In this document: one piece after another, positions 20,477 to 32,500 of the stretch
Position numbering within the stretch: position 1 is the stretch's first letter
Layout of the letters: the number at the start of each line of letters is the position of its first letter
NCBI GenBank assembly: GCA_905178155.1
Contig: CAJINV010000020.1
Location: 682,001-746,000 of the forward strand
Direction of reading: 5' to 3'
Origin: Amoebophrya sp. A120
Lineage: Eukaryota > Sar > Dinophyceae > Syndiniales > Amoebophryaceae
Length of the DNA stretch: 64,000 nt
Position numbers and translations under genes: made by a program
Notes under the pieces: generated by a model
Databases searched by the model: none
Told to the model about the DNA's origin: nothing
The model's input: only the letters and a program-made list of their open reading frames with translations

Positions 20477-21373
20477 TTTGTTTTCCTGTGTTGAAGATTT
20501 TTCCCCCTGCCTGCGTGGTAGGTTTGCGGCGTGATCGTGAAGTAGTTGAAAAGCAAAAGATAAGAAGTGCCGCCTTTATTTGAATTTGATGGAGGTCGTA
20601 CCTTCTGCAGTCTATACTTCACTCATTTGCCAAGAACAGACGGCGCCTTGAGGATGTTGTTCCGTGCATACGTTTATACATATCACTGTACACAACTGGT
20701 TTGAAGAAGCTCTTGTAGAACGATGAACGCTACTTCTCGTTTTTGGTGGCGCTTTGTATCAGTGTTCCGTGCAACATGCATGGTGCAAGATCCGAATCCC
20801 ATCTGTTGATGGACGTGGATCCCTAGTTTTGATACCGGTGAGATCACTTTATGCAGCTGAGCTGCAGCCGCTGCTACGAACGCACTCGAAAAATGAGGGC
20901 GAGAAAGCAAAAGCGAGACGGTCATCTCTGGAATCTTTGTTGCTCTGTGCTGCAAGAAATGCTTATGCTACAATTACCAAGGATCAAAAGCAAATAAGAT
21001 CTCGAAGATAGGAGTTCATTCAGCAGCACCCAAGATTCCCTCCGCACTTATCTTCTTATGCTTAAGCCTCGGTGTCATTCTTCTGTCTCTGTAGAAAACG
21101 ATACAGGCGACCCGGCGGTTTTATGCCCGCATTTACAACCATACTTCGACGAGGTTTGTAGTAGCATTAGAACTTTAGCTATCAGTAACGCTCGTCGAGG
21201 ATCATGATGAATTTTACCGATTCGGTTTCTGCCTCTGACTGTCGCATAATTCTCAGGCATTCATTGGCCACGGCGAGAGGTAGAGGTTAATTCTCATCCT
21301 GTAAAGATTTGTACTAAAAGTCATTGGCATTTCCATTTCCACTTCTCATCTATCATTATCAAAACACAAAATA
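20477..21373. other. Intergenic region
   Basis: No supported gene. Short ORFs such as 20754-21011 show no family resemblance. Confidence 0.5.
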
Positions 21374-23023
21374 ATGGGCAACTGGAAGAAGCGCAACGAG
21401 GCCAAGCGGCAGCGTACCTTGGAAAATGCCCGCTTGGCGACACTGGATGTAGTTGAAAAAGAAAAAAACAAAGCGGGGCTTTCTACCGTCGAATCAAATC
21501 TTTCACCCGGCGCCAAGAATGGAGCGGGCGGTGAGGTGAATGAGAACAATGTCGGGCCACATGAAGATCAGCATGATAGACACGACCTCCACAGCAGGTG
21601 TAGTGACGACGGCGGTATCCAATTTGAGAGCCTCGCACTTGACGCTGCTCTTCTAAAAACCCTTCGCACGCTGGATCGGTTTCATTGCGCCGGGTGCAGC
21701 AGCCGGGCCAGCGTGTTTTGCCCGAAATGTCTGACCCTGGACAGCCGGCTGTACCGGAAGATGGCTACCGAAGTTGCGCTGGAAAGCGCGCAATTCCCCA
21801 TCAAGTTGCACATCATCACGCACCCAGGGGAAAAGCTGCAGAAGTCCAGCGTCGCCGGGTTGAAGTTCTTGTGTCGAGAGTACTACCAAAACGGGTGGAT
21901 TCAGAGCAGCGATGAACAAATGAGGGAGGTGGATGAAACACCGGTGCCCCAGGCCGAAACAAGAAAGCGCTTCTCGTGTTGGGATTACAATATGGACCTT
22001 CGCGACGTTGTGGACGGTTCCTGTTCGAAGGATGTCAGGCCGAATATTGTCCGTGCTGACGGCAAGAAGATGAGGAAGATCCAAACGGACAAGCTCCCGT
22101 GGATCACCACGAGTTTGTTTCTGACCGAAGAAGAACTACAGGAGGGCAATAAGACCAAGAACGAATCGCCCTCCATGTTTTCCTCGACAAGAGAATTCTT
22201 CGAACTTGTAGACCTAGACGATTGCGTCCTGCTGTTTCCGGAGGATGACGTGGGAGATTCAGCCGCGTGGGACGACGGTATTAGCGCAAGAACGTTTTCA
22301 AGAAATGGTAGCTTTTGTCCGGGAGGTCGTGGTGCTGTGCGTGGACCAGATGGGAAAGAACCTAAGTCGGAGATTGTTTCAGCGCAAAACGACCGAAATA
22401 ACAGCTCTGAAGCTGCTGCCACGGAAGGTGGTGGAGAGTTCAGTAGTTCATCCCTTACTAGTCAAAAACCTAAAATCGCGATTTTGATCGATAGTACGTG
22501 GTTCCAGACAGAAAAAATATTGCAGTCCTTGCCCCAGGGTTTAAGAAAGTACGGGCTAAAGAGTCACACAACGCGGTTCTGGCGGCACCACGGACGCGTG
22601 CAGGATCAGGGTCTCACGGAAAAACATCTGAGCACGGTGGAAGCGGCCTATTTCTGTGTGCGGCAAATGTGGCTAGAAGATGAACAGCGGCTTGCTTGCT
22701 GTGAGCAGGGGACGACAGACGAGGTGGAACTGGACGTCGAGGGCCTGCTGGTCAGCACAGAGAACAAAATAGAAGCGGGTGAAACTTATCAAAAAAAGTT
22801 TGTTCTGACTTCTTCTGCTGCAGGCGGTGATGTTGAAAAGAACACATTAGTGCAAGGCTGTAAAAAAAGGTCTTCCGGCATCAGAACTGCAGATGAAAAA
22901 TCATCTTTCGAAAGTAGCATGATAGGCAGGTTTGATAACATGCTTCTGTGGTTCGCGCACCAGCACTCAGTAATCGAGCAAAACAGAATAAAAACACGAA
23001 GAGAAAAAGCCATGAAGCAGTGA
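21374..23023 (+). CDS. DTWD1: DTW-domain tRNA-uridine aminocarboxypropyltransferase
   Basis: DTW-domain enzymes transfer the 3-amino-3-carboxypropyl group of S-adenosylmethionine to uridine in tRNA (acp3U); DTWD1 acts at position 20. The 549-aa protein has CAGC (105-108) and CPKC (116-119), the zinc-binding-like start of the domain, then FPIKLHIITHPGEK (141-154). DSTW is at 373-376 within IAILIDSTWFQTEKIL, FWRHH at 402-406, and LSTVEAAYF at 419-427. These are the signature blocks of the DTWD1 branch. RFDNMLLWF near the C terminus matches the family's 'YDNLLFF' block. A Glu/Ser-rich insertion of about 190 residues (about 170-365) separates the halves, making it longer than the human protein of about 300 aa. 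Intronless; ATG at 21374. Confidence 0.9.
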   Translation: MGNWKKRNEAKRQRTLENARLATLDVVEKEKNKAGLSTVESNLSPGAKNGAGGEVNENNVGPHEDQHDRHDLHSRCSDDGGIQFESLALDAALLKTLRTLDRFHCAGCSSRASVFCPKCLTLDSRLYRKMATEVALESAQFPIKLHIITHPGEKLQKSSVAGLKFLCREYYQNGWIQSSDEQMREVDETPVPQAETRKRFSCWDYNMDLRDVVDGSCSKDVRPNIVRADGKKMRKIQTDKLPWITTSLFLTEEELQEGNKTKNESPSMFSSTREFFELVDLDDCVLLFPEDDVGDSAAWDDGISARTFSRNGSFCPGGRGAVRGPDGKEPKSEIVSAQNDRNNSSEAAATEGGGEFSSSSLTSQKPKIAILIDSTWFQTEKILQSLPQGLRKYGLKSHTTRFWRHHGRVQDQGLTEKHLSTVEAAYFCVRQMWLEDEQRLACCEQGTTDEVELDVEGLLVSTENKIEAGETYQKKFVLTSSAAGGDVEKNTLVQGCKKRSSGIRTADEKSSFESSMIGRFDNMLLWFAHQHSVIEQNRIKTRREKAMKQ

Positions 23024-23776
23024 CAGGGAAAGCAACTTCGTATCTAAAACACATTTACAACTGTCGTGTATACGAATTTCATTCTCAGTTGTAGCATGAA
23101 GACATACTCAAAGAAATTGCCTTGGCATGAAAATGACCACGATCATCAATCCTTGGTCGTGTCCTGAGGATAATCAAGAAATAAGCGACTACGACTCCAG
23201 TATAGCATAGCGAAAATTGTAATTTACACAGCGAATAAATTATAAACACAGATCCATATAATTAGTGTGAGTGTCGAAGAACCTCCCCAATCTCTTGCTT
23301 TCGCCGGCTTTCGCTGCCCCTTAGTAGCAGACCGAAGTTGTTCGCAGTCGGAGTGTGGACGTGGTGCTTCGTGTTTCATACTTACAACAGAGCTTACAGC
23401 TCATCCGAGAGTGGTGCGCGTCGAGAGATCCAAATGTGAAAGTGTGAAAAAAATCGAACTGTCTGCTGTTCGTTATCTGATTCATTGGGTGTGAGAGAGA
23501 GCGACACCAAAAATTCTGTTGCTGTGTGAAAGCAAAGCAAGGGTAAGGAAGAGTGTCGAGCCTCGTCATCAAAGACAAAGTCGACTTGGTGCGGGTTTAG
23601 GTAGTATGATGGAGTCTATATTTGGCACTTGCATCTGGTCGACTGCGGAAGACCCTCTACATTTTTAGAGCAGCCGGGGTGTTTGTGTTTCTGCTTTCGC
23701 TAGGCCTGTCGAAATATATCCCTTCTTGGTGTATATCGTTGTCGTGTTGTTGAATAAACCTAAAGCCTCGTACAAA
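23024..23776. other. Intergenic region
   Basis: No supported gene. The last part is the probable leader of the next gene. Confidence 0.5.
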
Positions 23777-26700
23777 ATGAGAGTGCAGGCGAGCAGCAAA
23801 ATCATGCGGATCTTGCGCGCACGACTTGTCGCGTCGGTCATTCTCTTTTCGATCGAAGCCGGTCCTGCTCTCCGTTTCGTCAGCAGCCTTGCCGTGCACA
23901 GCACGACAAGTTTGGATAGTACCGCCAAGCAGCCATTTGTGATATTTCCCTGGCGCGACAGCGTGCAACCGCTACCGGAGAGCTTGAAAAGCGACGGGGG
24001 AGCAGCTACAACGACTTCGGACAATGAAGCTGCGATTGATGCAGCTGCAATTGCAAAGTCTCCAACAGCCCAGACGAGAAAACGGCAGGAAGTAACTGCC
24101 TCGCAGATAGGAAACCAAGACCAGCATGATGCTTCCGCACCAGCAGAAGCACAACCAGAAGGGGTAGTTGCAGGGATCGCACATCATCAACCCTTTGCCG
24201 TTAAAAACAGCCTCACGACCGGGCAAGAAGAAGAAGTTGATGCTAGCGAGGAGGTGACAGGTCCTGAGCGAGAACGAATAGGTGTGCCGGTAAATGATGC
24301 TGATAGTGCTACAACCGCAGCGTTACGAAACGTTTTCGTACAGAAACAGGACGCAGATGAAGACGACAGCGCTCCACCACGAGTGCAACCCCAGCCTCTG
24401 CCTACTCCGACCGCTAGAACAAGTAAACACAGTGCTCCTGGGTCCTCCTCTCTTAGCTCCACGTGGTTGGGCGCCTTACTGGAGCGACTCCCGGAGCCAC
24501 GACCTCTGAATCTGCTCCGGACAACGCTGTTCAGTGAAGACGGCGAGATGAAAAATCAACAAATAGACGAAACCATTTCCGCCGCGAATCTCGGGGTGAG
24601 TCGTGGTGGACCATCTGTAGTGTCAACAACGTCTTCTCCTGCTAGTAGTACAACACCTTCGCAGAAAGAAAACGACCAAAAGATAAACAAAAAGGTAAAC
24701 CAGGGAGAACCGGCATCGGTTCTGAAGCAAAGTTCGACCCAAACAGGAAACCCCTCGCAGGAAGTGAACAAGGCCGTGGCGCGGAGCATTAAAGCGAACA
24801 CCCGACTTTCGTCGGCCGAGCGGTTCGGGCGCATCCTGGCGTTTTTTGCGATGATTTTTCACGGCACGAGCTACCTGTACATCAAGGGGCTAAAGGCCGA
24901 GGAATACCGGCAGATGGGCCTGAACACCCACCCCTTTCTGTACTACGAGCCCTACCTGATCCAGATCTACTTCTACCTCGGCTCTCTGCTCGCGAGCACT
25001 GTCAGCTTTCTGTACTTGGAAAACGTAGCGAGTGGCGGAGGAGGAGGGGGTCATGGAAGTGGACTTTCTCCCAGCATGAACCCCGGCACGACAACAGCAC
25101 CTGGAGGTGGTGGAGCGGCGACCACTCTTCCGCCGTCTTCGTGGCAGCACTTGGTGGGGAACAGAACAGCGGTTCTCGGCGAACGCAGTAGCAGTTTGTA
25201 CGGTAACATCTTCAAAAACGCGGAGTCTTCAACCTCATCCTCGTCTTCCTCGCACAATAGCGCAGGCTCTCCTACTACCGGCACGTTCATGAACAGCACT
25301 CAACCGTTTGTGTATGGTGACACAGGGACGGCGGAAGGAATGGCCTCTTACCTGATGAACGGTGGTGGCGCTGGTGCGGTCCCCGGCGCCCCGAGCTCGC
25401 ATCTTTTCCACCGGCTCGCCCTGGGCGAGCAGGAGACGCAGCTGGTGAGTTTTGTGCAGGAGAGAGAACGAGGACGTCGAGAGATGTTGGCGCACACCGC
25501 GGTGTACGCAAAAGGCGACATTTTTCCCGACGCGTTTCTCCATCCGAGCGGGATGCTGAGCGGTGCGATGGCCGCGCTGTGTATCAGCTGTGCCTTCATC
25601 ACGGTGGAGCACATTGGGGTGCCGTTAAGTACCAGTCTGGTGTCCTTGACCGCGGTTTTGGGATCGTTTTTTCTCGGTATAGGAAGAATTATGATGGGCT
25701 GGCGATGTTGAACGACATCTGTTACTTGTTGGTTTGTCATTGTATTTGTATGGTGCTGAAAAAATAGAAGTTTGTCCTCCCTGCGACGCCAGCCGTAGTT
25801 TCATTCTCCTCCTGCCCCCGGTTCTAGTCTACTAAACCCGAAGGAAGCTGCGGAAGCGAGACAACTTCCGAGATGAATCGCATGATAACTACGACTTCGA
25901 TCATCTACACCATGAGACTCAACAACACTCTGCGCCACTGTTGCCAACATACAAAACATTTACAGGCTTCAACGTGTTTGAAAACGAGGTTTGGTCCGCG
26001 AATATGGCTCTGATCGGCCTCACGCTCATTCTGCTCGGTCTTTTCGGCGTGTGCATGGCCCGCGAGCTGGGGCGGTACGTCGCTTGCTCCGAGGAAAGGT
26101 CGCCGCTGCTGCAGGTCTTTGAGCTGGACGCGTATGCAACACACAGTGCTTATTTCTGTACACAGCGTACTTCTACAAATGCATAAGAATGCATCAAGTA
26201 CACCTTTCATCCATAACCATAGAAACAAGCCGATTCTACTTGTCATGTTGTCAAGTGCAATACTTACTTCGAGCAAAGGCTTGTCCGCATGCAAGAAAAA
26301 TGCTACTGCAAGTCCTGTCCAAGTGTACGGGGAATTTGAATTTCCTTTTGATATCGCAATTTGGGAAGTGAACAATCGGCTGGAGAAGAAGGTCACCGGC
26401 ATTGTCCTTGCGGTGCTCGTATGCATTGCAAAAGTATCTTGCTAGCATGGATTGCATGACCTCAATAAAAAAGCCAGAGCCTAATGTCGTGCCATGTGAG
26501 ATTAGGTAGAGGTTGAAAAAGAAAATATAGTCTTGCCATGCACGCCTGCAATTCCTACTAATACGATAATTTTGCAGAGCATAGCTCGGCGGTCTCGCGG
26601 GTGCTTTCATGTTCGTCCCGTTTCAGAGCACGGCGTTCGCCCCTACGGTGCAGCTCGTGCAGGAAAGCACGTGGAGCATGAGCAGTTTGCAGGACGGATC

Positions 26701-27573
26701 TTTTGAGTCTGCGGCTGAGCAGGGGCAGCCCCTCACGGTCGGGAAGATTGCAACGCTGACACACCTTTTCACGTACGTTGGTTTCACGGTGTTTGTGATT
26801 AACATAACTGATAACTCTAAATTAGTAATAATGCTTGATCTGCTTCTGCCCGTAGACCTCCGAAGTAATAATGCTTGATCCACTTCTACTGGGTCTTTAC
26901 ATTGCACATGACGCTCTGGCTCTGAAGATACTAAAATTCCTATTCTAGCAGGCCGGTTTTCCCGACGTGCAGTTACGGAAGCAGAGCGACTGCAGTGTTT
27001 GTGTTTCAATGATGTTCTCATCTCAAACAAAAAAAAACCAGTTTTCTTCCCTCCTTTGCGTTTGGCGCGAGCTGCACGGGGTGTGGAATCTCGGTGCTGT
27101 ACTACCTGACGCACTGGGAGGCGTTGCGCATTGCGTGGAAGAAGCACCCCGACTTTTTCGAGGTGTTCTGTGCCGTCATTGCGGGGCTAGTTTGGCTGAT
27201 CTCCGTTTTCTTCACTCTGATCGCGATGAGCTACGTCGGTTTTACCATTGCCTGCACTTTTTTCCACTCCTGGATGCTGATCTATTCCGCCTGGAACATT
27301 CTGCTGTTCAATATCCGCAGTACATTCAACGTTCCGCGTACGTTCACACAAATGCGGTGTCTGCATGATAAAATTTGCTCGTCCATCCTATTCAGCATGA
27401 CAACTGGTGCACTCTAAGTTGGCAAAATTGGTCACGTGTTTGTGTGTACGCGTGCGGTAAATTTGTGTTGCATACCGAACGAGATCCGCGGCAAGGGCTA
27501 CTCCGTCTACTCCTTCGCGCAGCTACTCTCGCTGGTCGGATTCATGGCCCTTTGCTTGTCGATGAACAAGTAA
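23777..27573 (+). CDS. TMEM144-type membrane transporter with long N-terminal extension
   Basis: Exons 23777-25676, 25966-26134, 26328-26419, 26589-26772, 27042-27318 and 27490-27573 sum to 902 codons exactly. The first ATG is 23777. A signal-anchor-like stretch (LVASVILFSIEAGPAL) is followed by about 300 polar residues. Membrane segments start at RILAFFAMIFHGTSYLYI and include IQIYFYLGSLLASTVSFLYL, SGAMAALCISCAFI, LVSLTAVLGSFFLGF, LIGLTLILLGLFGVCM, VLGGLAGAFMFVPFQ, SVLYYL, FCAVIAGLVWLISVFFTLIA, IACTFFHSWMLIYSAWNILLF and FAQLLSLVGFMALCLSM. The order and the GGxxGxxFVPF motif resemble TMEM144 and the related EamA drug/metabolite transporters. A Ser/Gly-rich insertion of about 170 aa splits the early helices. 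Transport substrate is unknown. The first intron and the 26773-27041 intron look conventional; the other three are element-like. Confidence 0.75.
26135..26322 (+). mobile_element. Degenerate introner candidate in TMEM144-like gene
   Basis: Ends ACAGTGCTTATTTCTGTAC and GCAAGAAAAATGCTACTGCAA are weak inverted repeats. Flanking 5-mers GCGTA (26130-26134) and GTGTA (26323-26327) agree at four positions. Excision joins GAC GCG TA to C GGG GAA, and the whole gene then has a length divisible by three. Boundaries are approximate. Confidence 0.5.
26420..26583 (+). mobile_element. Introner element, family B (copy 3)
   Basis: Left TATGCATTGCAAAAGTATC and right GATAATTTTGCAGAGCATA are inverted repeats. 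The exact duplication GCTCG is at 26415-26419 and 26584-26588. Excision gives GTG CTC G|GC GGT CTC, restoring the conserved helix start VLGGLAGAF. Confidence 0.9.
27319..27483 (+). mobile_element. Intron element of another type (family M)
   Basis: The exact 6-bp repeat ATCCGC at 27313-27318 and 27484-27489 flanks 165 bp. Inner ends share CGCGTACGTTCACACAAA and an inverted, diverged counterpart TTTGTGTGTACGCG. It lacks the TAT/ATA termini of the main families. Excision gives AAT ATC CGC|GGC AAG GGC in frame. Confidence 0.65.
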
Positions 27574-29510
27574 GTACAAGTCGGATGCCTCAGTGTCGTC
27601 CTTGACCTAGTAGAACCTAGTGTCAGTGGAGGCAGCAGGACGATTAAGTTGCGGTGGCGCGGACAACCGCTTCGAACTGGCGGCACGACAGAGTAAGCAC
27701 AAGGGTGGAAGCGAAAGTCAAAGTGTTTGATCTGAAAACACTTAGCGAAAATTATGCTGGTCATGTGGATGTGATGTTACACCTGCTGGGTATGGTGCGT
27801 CAACGTCAATAAATATCTCAGCAGATGATTCTGCTTGAGTCTCACCTTCGTTTTAGTTTGCTGAGCTTTTCTTCTGTGACAAGGAACTCATGCGACTATT
27901 TTTGAATCTGAGCTGCCATGGCAGTGTCGAAATCGGATTCGACAAACATTCACAGATGAATCACTCTAAAGAGAAGTTGTATTCCTATTCGGCAACAAAG
28001 CAGCAGGCAGCAGACTCATTCTGTCGAGTATTGCTATTCAGGCGTTGGATGAAAAAAACTGGGTTAGGAGCAGGTATCGTATTCATACATCCTCGAACAA
28101 CCTCTCCCTCTAGGGGAAGCGGAGTTGCTCTACAGTGCCCGAACATGATCTGCGGTAAGAACGCTGAGGGCGATAATTAAAAAGTAGGCATTTCTCCTGC
28201 TTCTCCGAACTGTGCCTGCGACTGGTCTCTGTGTGCCAGAACTCGCAGGAAGCTACATAATTTTTTTTCCGGGTTTACTTACTTCAGATGGCGTTTCCTT
28301 TTCATTTTTCTCTTCCTTCTAGTCTATAAGAACTCGACGAGTGACACAAAATTACTCCTCTTCCACCGGTCTTCTGAGAACTTACAGGCTATTCCTATTC
28401 GATTAGCTTGTTTACACCTAACGATAACAACCACAGCGGTGCTCCTGCTGGGTAGTGTGATTTGTCTGCTTCTCGAGGTCGTTTAGCACACGCCATCCTT
28501 TCTCTCACCGCTACTGGCTTGATGTCCTGGCTGCTGCCACGAACTGCACGCACTCTTTTCGGAACAGCTACCTCAATAACGAATCGTCGATGCAAAAAGT
28601 ACTCTACTGAAACAAATAGAACTTGATCTAACTGCTACTTTCTACTTTGCTTTTAGGTTCGAACGACGAGTCTCTTTGGTTGTTTGGATTATGATGTTTA
28701 CCGACGGAGATTATGAACAAAAACGACGATGATCATACTACCTGGCAGCGGCCGATGAAACTTTTCCGAACGAAAGCCTTGAACTTCGTTTTTATCTTGT
28801 CCCTACTACAATGAGTATTAAGTCCGGTCTGGTACTACGACAGCGACCAAAAAACATGAGTCAGTGGCTGCTACCCGCTAACGGTTTTGCGGTCACCGCC
28901 ACGCGTGAGCATGTGTTTTCTTCAGAAGCATGATAGGGTACTGATAGACATCGATTTTGCATGAGTTTTTCAATCATGTTGTACTGATTTGCAGTTCCAG
29001 TTTCGTTTCAGTTTGGTCGTGATACTCGTTCACTTATGTTGCGTCTTTCTCGTTTTCGTTTTCCTCGTTGACTTTGACTTTGTCACAATGGCACCACGGG
29101 ACACCTGGGGCCGATGAAACGTACAGATCGTTACAGATGAACTGTTATTTCGTACACCAAGGTCTTCATGCTCTGGCCGTACTTCCGTCCATCTATGCCC
29201 TCAAATCGCGTTCGTTCTCGTGTGTGATGCCGTTCTGCAAAGTAATGTAGTAGTCAGATCCAAGTGATTCTTCTTACTGATCTCCAAACACCGGTGACCA
29301 ACATTCGTTGTTCTTTATTACTCGTCCTATCTCACGGCTGTCCTGATGTGATTCCTCTACTCAGATTCGAGCTACATACTAAGCGAGTATCCCTCGGATA
29401 AAATATAAATCATTCCATTGAAAACGATTTCAAAAGAACACTTCGACAAATTTTTGGTAAGTATTCGTCGCCCGATACAAACAACCAAGCTGGCTCAAGC
29501 CAATAAAAAC
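27574..29510. other. Intergenic region, 1.9 kb
   Basis: No supported gene. ORFs of up to 96 aa (27890-28180) lack motifs. No RNA gene recognised. Confidence 0.5.
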
Positions 29511-32500
29511 ATGAATTACCGCATCCCCTCTTTCGAAGCGCACAAGTTCGACCCGAACCATTTGGCCGGGCTGAGCAATGAGGCGCTGGACAAGTTGCGG
29601 GAGCGCGACTTTATCCGTGCGGTCCGGGATTTTGACCACCACAGCAACAAAGTCGGGCTGAAGGATTACCACCTGAAGCCGAAAGAGCAGTTCAAGCGGA
29701 CTTCGGACGATATCGGCGACTTTTACACGACGACCGGCGGAACCACGGTTTTAAAGTACACACCGAAGGTGGGCGGCGTTCGGATTCACGACGAGCAGCA
29801 GCTGACCCACCCAAATAGCTTGGGGAACCAAGAACAGTTCCGCGAGTCGGGGAGCAGTAAGATGTACGACTTTTCGCACCGAAAAGACTACGATTTCCGT
29901 CCCTCGGTCAGGGAGCGGTTCTACACGACCCGGTGCGACACGGGCCGCGCGACCTCCGCGCCAAGGTGGATCCGCAGGAAAGATATCGACGTGTTACAGC
30001 AGTACCGAAAAATGGGGCCCGCCGGGCTGTCCCGTGCGGCGTACTTACACGAGGGGGAGGAGAGCGAGCCATTGGAGGTGGGCCACGACGCGCTCTTCGG
30101 GGTCAGCGTCCACAAAAAGGACAGCTCCTTGAAAATGGAGCGCCGGAAAAACAGCCCGGGAGTTGCTGGGAGCAATAGAAATACTAACAAGGGAGGTGGA
30201 CGAGGTGGACCACGAGGATCCCCGTTGTACTATCAAGGTGAGCAAAATGACACCACAAGTCTTCAGAAGAAGAACGTGATCGCTAACAAATCGCACCCGG
30301 ACCACCTGAACGCCATTATGGAAGTCGAGCGGCGAACCACGCGGGGCGACCACAAGCACACCGAGGCGCACGGTGCGTTCTCCTCGCACAAACACCACGT
30401 AGCGCACGCGGGGATCAAGCCCGCGGGCTTCCACGCGCAGCACGAGCAGCGGATGCGCGGGCGCAGCACCGAGGGCCACGTGATGTACAGCAATTCGGAG
30501 AACGTGAAACGCTTGATGTCAACCCCCACGGACCTGGAAATCCAGGCACTGCAGAACAGCCGTCCGAAGCGGCTCATGCTCCCCCCGGCGCAGTTCGCGA
30601 CGCCCTGCGACCGGAGCGGGGGCCGCAAGGACCGGTTCGACATCGACCAGGTCGCCCGGAAGGCCCGGTATGCATTGCAAATATGCCTGGGTCTGGAAAC
30701 TTGTGATGCAAGTCCGCGAACAATAAGTGCTCTGTAATGCGCCGCCAAGCATGACAAGTTTTTGCGTGCTTCTGTGATGCGTATTTCGCATGAGAAACTG
30801 CGCTTTTGCATGACCGGCAAGACGACCTCTTGGTGGCCGCGCAATACAGATTGCAGAGTCATGCCAGACTAGCATGACAATCTTCCAGACCCAGACATTT
30901 TTGCATCTGATACCCGGTGGGCCAGCCCGATCGGCCGGACGTCGCAGGGCGGGGCGGAAATTCTCCAGTTCCACCCTAAAGGGTTCACGGAGGTTGATGA
31001 AGCGGCTTTTGAGAAACAAGAGTCGAAGCTGGAACGGTCCCGGTCCGCGCCGCCCGGGATGCTCGTGCACGGAAAGGGGAAACGCCTGATGAAGGAGCGG
31101 GCACACACGACGTACGACAGCAGCAACGTGCTGAAGGTGCTGGTTCCGCCAAACAAGGAGGACGACAACGACCCGATACCGGAGGTCTTCGGGTTCGACG
31201 AGCTGATCACGTTCCACCCCAACCGCTTGGCCGGCCAGGCGAAGCGGGTGAACAGCGACGTGATGATCGACTGTCTGCGGTCACCGGACGCGGACTTCGC
31301 CTGGAACACCTATTCGAAATCGGGGTTGCGTTGCCGCGTGGCCGACGCGCACAAGGGGTGGCACTTGAAGAAAGAGAAGGACTCGGAACACGACAACGTC
31401 GACTATTACCGAAAGCTCCACCGGGCAGGGGACAAAAACTTTGACGCGATTCGCGGGAAAAAACACTTCCCGTACGAGCAAAAGGATGAGGTCACGTTTC
31501 ACATGGTGGAAGAGGAGAAGGGAAATGATGCAACTCAAGAACGGGGAGGACCAGTGGAATCGTATCAAGTAACTGCGCTCCCGAATTACCTTGAAGATGC
31601 GTCGTCTGCTCAGGTGGGTTTAGCTGGTGCAGAAGGGAAGGAGGAGATGGGCATGAAAGGAGAAGGACCTCCCGCAAGGGCGAGTCCAGTTTCGAAGAAT
31701 AAGCAGAAGGGAGCCAAGAGGTCTGCTAAAGTCTCTACGTCTCAGTACACCGAAGACGACATCATAGCAGCCTCGCCCTATCGTGCCTCCTCGATCATCA
31801 GTCAGGTGCCAGAGGAAGAGATGCAGATTCAGGGAGCTGGTGGCAATAAAAGTAAACCAGGTGGCGCAGCCACCAGAGCCTCAAATAAATCGAACGGGCG
31901 GAGCAAGTCGAAAAACAAAAACGGCACGAATTCATCCCCGCAGAGGAGGAGCAAAACCGAGGTGAAGCGGCAGGCGCCGGCTTTTCGAGCGGCGTCGATT
32001 ATCAATCAGGTGCCCGAAGAAGAGATTGTGATGGATAGCGTCAGGCTGTCATCTGCTTCTAGAGGTGGTTCTGGGGTAGAAGATTCTGCGAAGAGGGGTA
32101 AAAAAGACGCGCAGAGAGATGCACAACCAAAGCTGCGGCAAGGCCAAAATAGAACCTCGAATAAGCCAAGACCTTCATCCGGTATAGACAGCTACGTCGA
32201 CAACCTCAAGAAGCCCGCGAGTGAGGTGATTGCACAGCAAAAGGCAGCCAAGAGCAAAAAGGATAAAGGTTCATCGAGAGGAGCAAACGCAGAAAGGGAC
32301 TGGGCCACTGTCGCGGAACACCGCAGGAGTGTGCAGGAAGGGAGACTACTGCAGCAAGCTGCAGCTATCAAATGCAAATGTGCCTAGGGGGTAGGGTAGG
32401 CCCAAAGCTTTTGGGTCGATAAAAATACAGCTTTTTTTGCATTTTTGGCATACTTGCTTCAACAAAATTGCAGAGCTTTTGCCCCATTTGCACAGTCCAT